Assembly: GCA_021772055.1 (NCBI GenBank)
Contig: JAETNR010000001.1
Location: 62,001 to 126,000 of the forward strand
Length of the DNA: 64,000 nucleotides
Source of the DNA: Blautia sp.
GTDB taxonomy: Bacteria; Bacillota; Clostridia; Lachnospirales; Lachnospiraceae
Direction of reading: 5' to 3'
Part shown: positions 59,194 through 64,000 of the stretch, piece after piece
How the letters are laid out: every line of letters begins with the position of its first letter
How positions within the stretch are numbered: position 1 is the first letter of the stretch
Program-made: the position numbers and the translations under genes
Notes under the pieces: model-generated
Databases searched by the model: none
What the model saw: the letters and a program-made list of their open reading frames with translations, nothing else
What the model was told of the DNA's origin: nothing

Positions 59194-59727
59194 ATGGCAA
59201 CCTGGAACAGCCGCGGACTTCGCGGCTCTACATTAGAGGAGCTGGTGAACCGCTCCAATGAACAGTACAGGGAAAAGGGGCTTGCATTGATCCAGAAAAT
59301 CCCCACCCCCATCACCCCTGTGAGAATGGATAAAGAAAGCCGTCATATTACGCTGGCCTATTTTGACCAGCGCAGTACGGTGGATTATATCGGAGCAGTA
59401 CAGGGGATTCCTGTATGTTTTGATGCAAAGGAATGCAGTACAGATACCTTTCCGCTTTGTAATATCCACCAGCATCAGGTGGATTTTATGAAAGCATTTG
59501 AGGAACAGGGCGGTGTTGCATTTTTTCTTATTTTTTATAGTATGGAAGACCTGTTTTATTATCTTCCCCTACGGAATCTTCTGATTTTCTGGAAACGGAT
59601 GGAAGAGGGCGGACGGAAAAGTTTTCGAAGGGAAGAACTGGATAAAGACTTTTATTTAAAGAAAAAAAGCGGAATACTGGTACCTTATCTTGAGGGACTT
59701 CAGATAGACCTGGAAAAACGGGATTGA
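59194..59727 (+). CDS. DUF3881-like protein of unknown function
   Basis: MATWNSRGLRGSTLEELVNRSNEQYREKGLALIQKIPTPITP resembles a conserved Lachnospiraceae family. Confidence 0.75.
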   Translation: MATWNSRGLRGSTLEELVNRSNEQYREKGLALIQKIPTPITPVRMDKESRHITLAYFDQRSTVDYIGAVQGIPVCFDAKECSTDTFPLCNIHQHQVDFMKAFEEQGGVAFFLIFYSMEDLFYYLPLRNLLIFWKRMEEGGRKSFRREELDKDFYLKKKSGILVPYLEGLQIDLEKRD

Positions 59728-59752
59728 CAAGCAGGTAAGTATGAATTATAAT
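59724..59752 (+). promoter_or_regulatory. Perfect-consensus SigA-type promoter for his operon
   Basis: TTGACA (59724-59729), 17 nt, TATAAT (59747-59752). Confidence 0.88.
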
Positions 59753-59841
59753 TTTAACTAATTTTCACGTCGTTGTATTAGCATGGTAGCCCAATAAAGC
59801 GCATGACTGATTGACAGAAGCAAAGAAGGAGGAAAGTACAC

Positions 59842-60963
59842 ATGCAGCGTATTTTTCATACCCCGGAAGGTGTACGGGATATTTACAGCAGGGAATGCAG
59901 CCGTAAGCGGAATCTTCAGGAAAAACTCCAGAAGGTTTTTCACCGCTATGGCTATGAAGATATAGACACCCCCACATTTGAATTTTTTGAGGTATTCAGC
60001 AGAGAAGTGGGAACCATTCCATCCAAAGATCTTTATAAGTTTTTTGACAGAGAGGGGAACACTCTGGTCTTACGGCCGGATTTCACCCCGTCGGTGTCCA
60101 GGGCATGTGCCACATATTTTTCACCGGATAAGGACGTAGTCAGCCTTTGCTATACGGGAAATACCTTTATCAATAATTCTGATTTCCGGGGCAGATTAAA
60201 AGAAAACACCCAGATGGGCGTGGAGCGTTACGGAGATGAATCTGCGGATGCGGATGCGGAGCTTCTTGCCATGACGGTAGAGTGTCTTAAGGCTTCCGGA
60301 CTTAAGGAATTTCAGGTGAGTGTGGGACAGGTGGATTATTTCAAATCCCTTCTTGAAGAGGCCGGTCTCGATGAGGAAGCAGAGGAGCGCCTTCGTTCCC
60401 TGATTTCCCAGAAAAACTATTTCGGAGTGGAGGACCTGGTACAGGAGCAGAAGCTTTCCCCCGAATTATCCAGGGTATTTATGGAGCTTCCCCATTTATT
60501 TGGTTCCAGCGAGGTCCTTTTACGGGCTAAGGAACTGACCTCGAATAAACAGGCCTTAAATGCCGTTACCAGACTGGAGGAGATCTATGAGATCCTCAAG
60601 CTGTACGGCTGTGAGAAATATATCAGTTTTGATTTTGGGATGCTGAGCAAATATCGTTACTATACAGGAATTATTTTCCAGGCATATACTTATGGGACAG
60701 GAGAACCGCTGATCAAGGGCGGCCGTTACAATGCGCTGATGAAGCATTTCGGAAAGCCGGCTGCTGCCATTGGCTTTGCGATCGTGGTGGACAGCCTGAT
60801 GGCAGCTCTTTCCAGACAGAAGATTTCTCTTCCGGAAGAGGAGGACATCACGGTAATCACCTATAAAAAAGAAAATCGCGAGGAAGCATTGAAACAGGCA
60901 CAGACCCTTCGCAGGGAGGGCAGGAATGTGGCGCTTCGTCTGAAGGAGGAGGCACAAGAATGA
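59842..60963 (+). CDS. hisZ: ATP phosphoribosyltransferase regulatory subunit
   Basis: HisRS-like fold ([37 protein letters not shown]) preceding short-form hisG. Confidence 0.95.
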   Translation: MQRIFHTPEGVRDIYSRECSRKRNLQEKLQKVFHRYGYEDIDTPTFEFFEVFSREVGTIPSKDLYKFFDREGNTLVLRPDFTPSVSRACATYFSPDKDVVSLCYTGNTFINNSDFRGRLKENTQMGVERYGDESADADAELLAMTVECLKASGLKEFQVSVGQVDYFKSLLEEAGLDEEAEERLRSLISQKNYFGVEDLVQEQKLSPELSRVFMELPHLFGSSEVLLRAKELTSNKQALNAVTRLEEIYEILKLYGCEKYISFDFGMLSKYRYYTGIIFQAYTYGTGEPLIKGGRYNALMKHFGKPAAAIGFAIVVDSLMAALSRQKISLPEEEDITVITYKKENREEALKQAQTLRREGRNVALRLKEEAQE

Positions 60964-61595
60964 GATATCTGACATTTGCTTTAACAAAAGGCAGGCTTGC
61001 CAATAAAACCATGGATCTTCTGGAAAAAGTAGGCATTACCTGTGAGGAAATGCGGGATAAGGATTCCAGGAAGCTGATCTTTGTCAATGAAGAGCTGAAG
61101 CTGAAATTTTTCCTTGCAAAAGGGCCGGATGTACCTACCTATGTGGAGTACGGCGCTGCCGATATCGGCGTAGTGGGAAAGGATACCATCATGGAGGAGG
61201 GGCGGAAGCTCTACGAGGTGATGAATCTGGGCTTCGGGAACTGCAGAATGTGTGTCTGCGGACCGGAAAGTGCAAGGGAAGTATTGAACAACAATCAGCT
61301 GATCCGGGTTGCGACCAAATACCCCCATATTGCGAAAGACTATTTTTATAATAAAAAACATCAGACTGTAGAGATCATTAAGCTGAACGGATCCATTGAG
61401 CTGGCACCGATCGTAGGGCTGTCGGAAGTGATCGTGGATATTGTGGAGACAGGTTCCACACTGAAAGAGAACGGACTGAAAGTTCTGGAAGAGGTTTGCC
61501 CTCTTTCCGCCCGCATGGTGGTAAATCAGGTCAGCATGAAAATGGAAGATGAGCGGATCCGTAAGCTGATCTTAAAGCTTCGGGAATATGTGTGA
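60960..61595 (+). CDS. hisG: ATP phosphoribosyltransferase, short form
   Basis: [23 protein letters not shown], 211 aa. Confidence 0.97.
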   Translation: MRYLTFALTKGRLANKTMDLLEKVGITCEEMRDKDSRKLIFVNEELKLKFFLAKGPDVPTYVEYGAADIGVVGKDTIMEEGRKLYEVMNLGFGNCRMCVCGPESAREVLNNNQLIRVATKYPHIAKDYFYNKKHQTVEIIKLNGSIELAPIVGLSEVIVDIVETGSTLKENGLKVLEEVCPLSARMVVNQVSMKMEDERIRKLILKLREYV

Positions 61596-61618
61596 GATAG
61601 AGGAGACGAAAAGAAACT

Positions 61619-62920
61619 ATGCGCAAAGTAAAGCTTACGAAAGAGACAACCAGGGGGATATTGGAAGATCTTTTAAAAAGAAGCCCCAACAATTATGGAA
61701 AGTTTGAGGATGCGGTTGCAGAGATCCTCTCCAAAGTAAAAACAGAGGGAGATAAGGCACTTTTTGCCTACACGCAAGAATTTGATCATGTGGAGATCCA
61801 CGCCGGAAATATCCAGGTAACGGAAGAAGAGATTCAGGAGGCCTACAGCCTTGTGGATCCCGCTCTCATTGATGTAATCCGAAAAGCTCTTGTCAATATC
61901 CGCAGCTACCATGAAAAACAGAAGCAGAACAGCTGGTTTACCAGTGAAGCAGGCGGCACCATGCTTGGACAGAAAGTTACCCCTCTGGAAAAGGTGGGGG
62001 TTTATGTTCCGGGAGGAAAGGCTGTCTATCCTTCTTCTGTACTTATGAATGTGGTTCCTGCAAAGGTTGCGGGGGTAGACCGGATCGTGATGACCACACC
62101 TCCGGGGAAGGACGGAAAGGTAAATCCGGCCACATTAGTTGCCGCCAACGAGGCAGGCGCTGATGTGATCTATAAAGTCGGCGGCGCCCAGGCAATCGGC
62201 GCTCTGGCCTATGGAACAGAAAGCATTCCGAAAGTTGATAAGATCGTAGGACCGGGCAATATTTTTGTTGCTCTGGCCAAAAAAGCGGTTTACGGGCATG
62301 TGAGCATTGACTCCATTGCCGGGCCGAGCGAAATCCTGGTTCTTGCGGATGAAACGGCAAACCCCCGGTATGTGGCTGCAGACCTTTTGTCACAGGCGGA
62401 GCATGATGAGCTGGCTTCCGCCATTCTGATTACCACCAGCGAGGAACTGGCAGACAAAGTTGAGGAGCAGATACAGGGCTTTTTAAAGGTGCTCTCACGT
62501 AAGGAGATCATCCAGAAATCCCTGGATAATTTCGGCTATCTTCTGATCGCGGAAAATCTTGAGGAAGCCATTGATGCAGCCAATGCCATTGCTTCCGAGC
62601 ATATGGAAATTGTCACCAGAAATCCTTTTGAGGTGATGATGAAGGTACGCAATGCAGGCGCGATCTTTATCGGAGAATACAGTTCTGAACCTTTGGGAGA
62701 CTATTTTGCAGGCCCGAACCATATTCTTCCTACCAACGGAACAGCGAAGTTCTTCTCTCCGCTGTCTGTGGATGATTTTGTAAAAAAATCCAGTATTATC
62801 TATTACTCCAGAGATGCTTTAAAGAACATCCATAAGGATATTGAACAATTTGCAGCATCTGAGCAGCTTACGGCACATGCCAATTCCATTGCCGTTCGTT
62901 TTGAGGATGAGGAGGAATAG
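61619..62920 (+). CDS. hisD: Histidinol dehydrogenase
   Basis: VGVYVPGGKAVYPSSVLMNVVPAKVAGV, SEHMEI, GPNHILPTNGTA. Confidence 0.98.
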   Translation: MRKVKLTKETTRGILEDLLKRSPNNYGKFEDAVAEILSKVKTEGDKALFAYTQEFDHVEIHAGNIQVTEEEIQEAYSLVDPALIDVIRKALVNIRSYHEKQKQNSWFTSEAGGTMLGQKVTPLEKVGVYVPGGKAVYPSSVLMNVVPAKVAGVDRIVMTTPPGKDGKVNPATLVAANEAGADVIYKVGGAQAIGALAYGTESIPKVDKIVGPGNIFVALAKKAVYGHVSIDSIAGPSEILVLADETANPRYVAADLLSQAEHDELASAILITTSEELADKVEEQIQGFLKVLSRKEIIQKSLDNFGYLLIAENLEEAIDAANAIASEHMEIVTRNPFEVMMKVRNAGAIFIGEYSSEPLGDYFAGPNHILPTNGTAKFFSPLSVDDFVKKSSIIYYSRDALKNIHKDIEQFAASEQLTAHANSIAVRFEDEEE

Positions 62921-62928
62921 GAGGAACC

Positions 62929-63519
62929 ATGGGAAGAGAAGCATCTGTAGAGCGAAATACGAAAGAAACGGAAATCAAGCTGAAGCTTTGCCTGGATGGG
63001 AAAGGGTATGCGGATATTGAAACAGGGGTGGGATTTTTTGACCATATGCTGGATGGATTTACCAGACATGGCTTCTTTGATCTATGCCTGCGTGTACACG
63101 GGGATCTGCATGTGGACGATCACCACACCATTGAGGATACGGGAATTGTTCTCGGAACTGCCATTAAAGAAGCTGTGGGAGATAAAAAGGGGATCAAACG
63201 GTTCGGAAGCGCCATCCTTCCCATGGATGAATCACTGGTGCTTTGCGCTGTGGATCTGTCGGGACGGCCGTATTTCTCCTGGGACTGGGAATTTACCGGG
63301 GAAAAGATCGGGGATCTGTCTTCCGAAATGATCAGGGAATTCTTTTATGCAGTTTCCTATGCCAGCGGTATGAATCTTCATATCAAGGTATTATCCGGCG
63401 GAAATAATCATCATGTTGCGGAAGCAATGTTTAAGAGCTTCGCAAAGGCATTGGATGAAGCGGTTTCCTTTGACCCGAGAATTACGGATGTGCTCTCTAC
63501 CAAGGGCAGTCTTGCATAG
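62929..63519 (+). CDS. hisB: Imidazoleglycerol-phosphate dehydratase
   Basis: GVGFFDHMLDGFTRHG, DDHHTIEDTGIVLG, NNHHVAEAMFKSFAKAL. Confidence 0.98.
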   Translation: MGREASVERNTKETEIKLKLCLDGKGYADIETGVGFFDHMLDGFTRHGFFDLCLRVHGDLHVDDHHTIEDTGIVLGTAIKEAVGDKKGIKRFGSAILPMDESLVLCAVDLSGRPYFSWDWEFTGEKIGDLSSEMIREFFYAVSYASGMNLHIKVLSGGNNHHVAEAMFKSFAKALDEAVSFDPRITDVLSTKGSLA

Positions 63520-63569
63520 AAGAGGGGAATCCATAGAAAAGGCGGATTCCTGTAAAAAGGAGAAAAACT

Positions 63570-64000
63570 ATGGCAAATAAATTGATGATTCCCTGTCTGT
63601 ATCTGCAGAACGGAAAAGCAGTCACCGGCTTTGGCCAGCGGAATCTGCTGGGAGACGGGGATGTGGAAGGACTTGCAAAATTTTACAGCGACAACGGGGC
63701 CGATGAACTTCTGGTATTCGACTTTTCCTCAGAGGATCGGGAACACGAAAAGGCTATCGGTAAGATTAAGGAAATCTGCGCTGCTTCGGAAATCCCGGTA
63801 ATCGGCGCAGGAAATATCAAGCGGATGGAAGATGTAAAGAAGCTTATTTACGCCGGCTGTGCAAAAACAGTGCTGAACTTTTCAAAAAAGGGAAATGTGG
63901 AACTTCTGGAGGAAGTGTCCAAGCGTTTCGGAAAAGAGAAGATGATGGTCAGCATTTCTTCCCTGGAAGAATTCACGGATCATAAGGAGCTGATTGAAAA
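63570..64000 (+). CDS. HisA/HisF-like TIM-barrel N-terminus, probably of a HisIE fusion (truncated by window)
   Basis: MANKLMIPCLYLQNGKAVTGFGQRNLLGDGDVEGLAKFYSDNGADELLVFDFSSED...VIGAGNIKRMEDVKKLIYAGCAKTVLN; open to window end. Confidence 0.8.
   Translation, partial: MANKLMIPCLYLQNGKAVTGFGQRNLLGDGDVEGLAKFYSDNGADELLVFDFSSEDREHEKAIGKIKEICAASEIPVIGAGNIKRMEDVKKLIYAGCAKTVLNFSKKGNVELLEEVSKRFGKEKMMVSISSLEEFTDHKELIE

Noticed and set aside
59760-59841. tRNA-like text (GTAGCCCAATAAAGCGCATGACTGA) in the his leader, initially suggesting a tRNA mimic or tRNA remnant
   Set aside because: The D-stem does not pair (GCCC vs AAGC), there is no T-arm consensus or acceptor stem; resemblance is short and probably coincidental.
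1-64000. Search for CRISPR arrays, inverted-repeat mobile elements, toxin-antitoxin pairs, phage genes or defence islands
   Set aside because: No regularly spaced repeats, transposase/integrase motifs or recognisable defence genes were seen; the window is core genome by content.

Overview
This 64 kb window is almost entirely vertically inherited chromosomal core from a low/mid-GC, spore-forming Firmicute. Gene content and order point to Clostridia, most likely Lachnospiraceae; species is not assignable by eye. I see no CRISPR array, prophage, transposon, rRNA or tRNA gene. Recognisable blocks are: a MutS-related membrane ATPase; a T-box-controlled tyrS followed by alaS and rpsU; cardiolipin synthase; two DacF-type D,D-carboxypeptidases flanking an ABC exporter, a metallophosphoesterase and scpAB; a mosaic Na+-pumping biotin decarboxylase cluster (MmdA-like and OadA-like carboxyltransferases with shared biotin carrier, beta and OadG-type subunits); cmk-ispH-S1; a full Rnf operon (rnfCDGEAB) followed by a NusG-II protein; ruvAB; zapA-U32-ftsW-PBP; ytfI/ytfJ(GerW)-like genes; rpmB; asp23-DAK2-recG; a basic-tailed DUF6465-like protein; an alpha/beta SASP; mgsA-rsmD-coaD-(coiled coil)-ylbJ; pepD; a RelQ-like synthetase; YgiQ; an RluA-family synthase overlapping lepB; and a his operon (hisZGDB plus the start of a HisA/F-barrel gene). 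No clearly undescribed defence or mobile system is visible. The best leads are the mosaic decarboxylase cluster, the degenerate HisF-like barrel at the hisI position, the membrane MutS-like protein, the split IspH/S1 locus with an abrupt AT-rich segment, an rpsU leader hairpin, and several small or unknown conserved genes.
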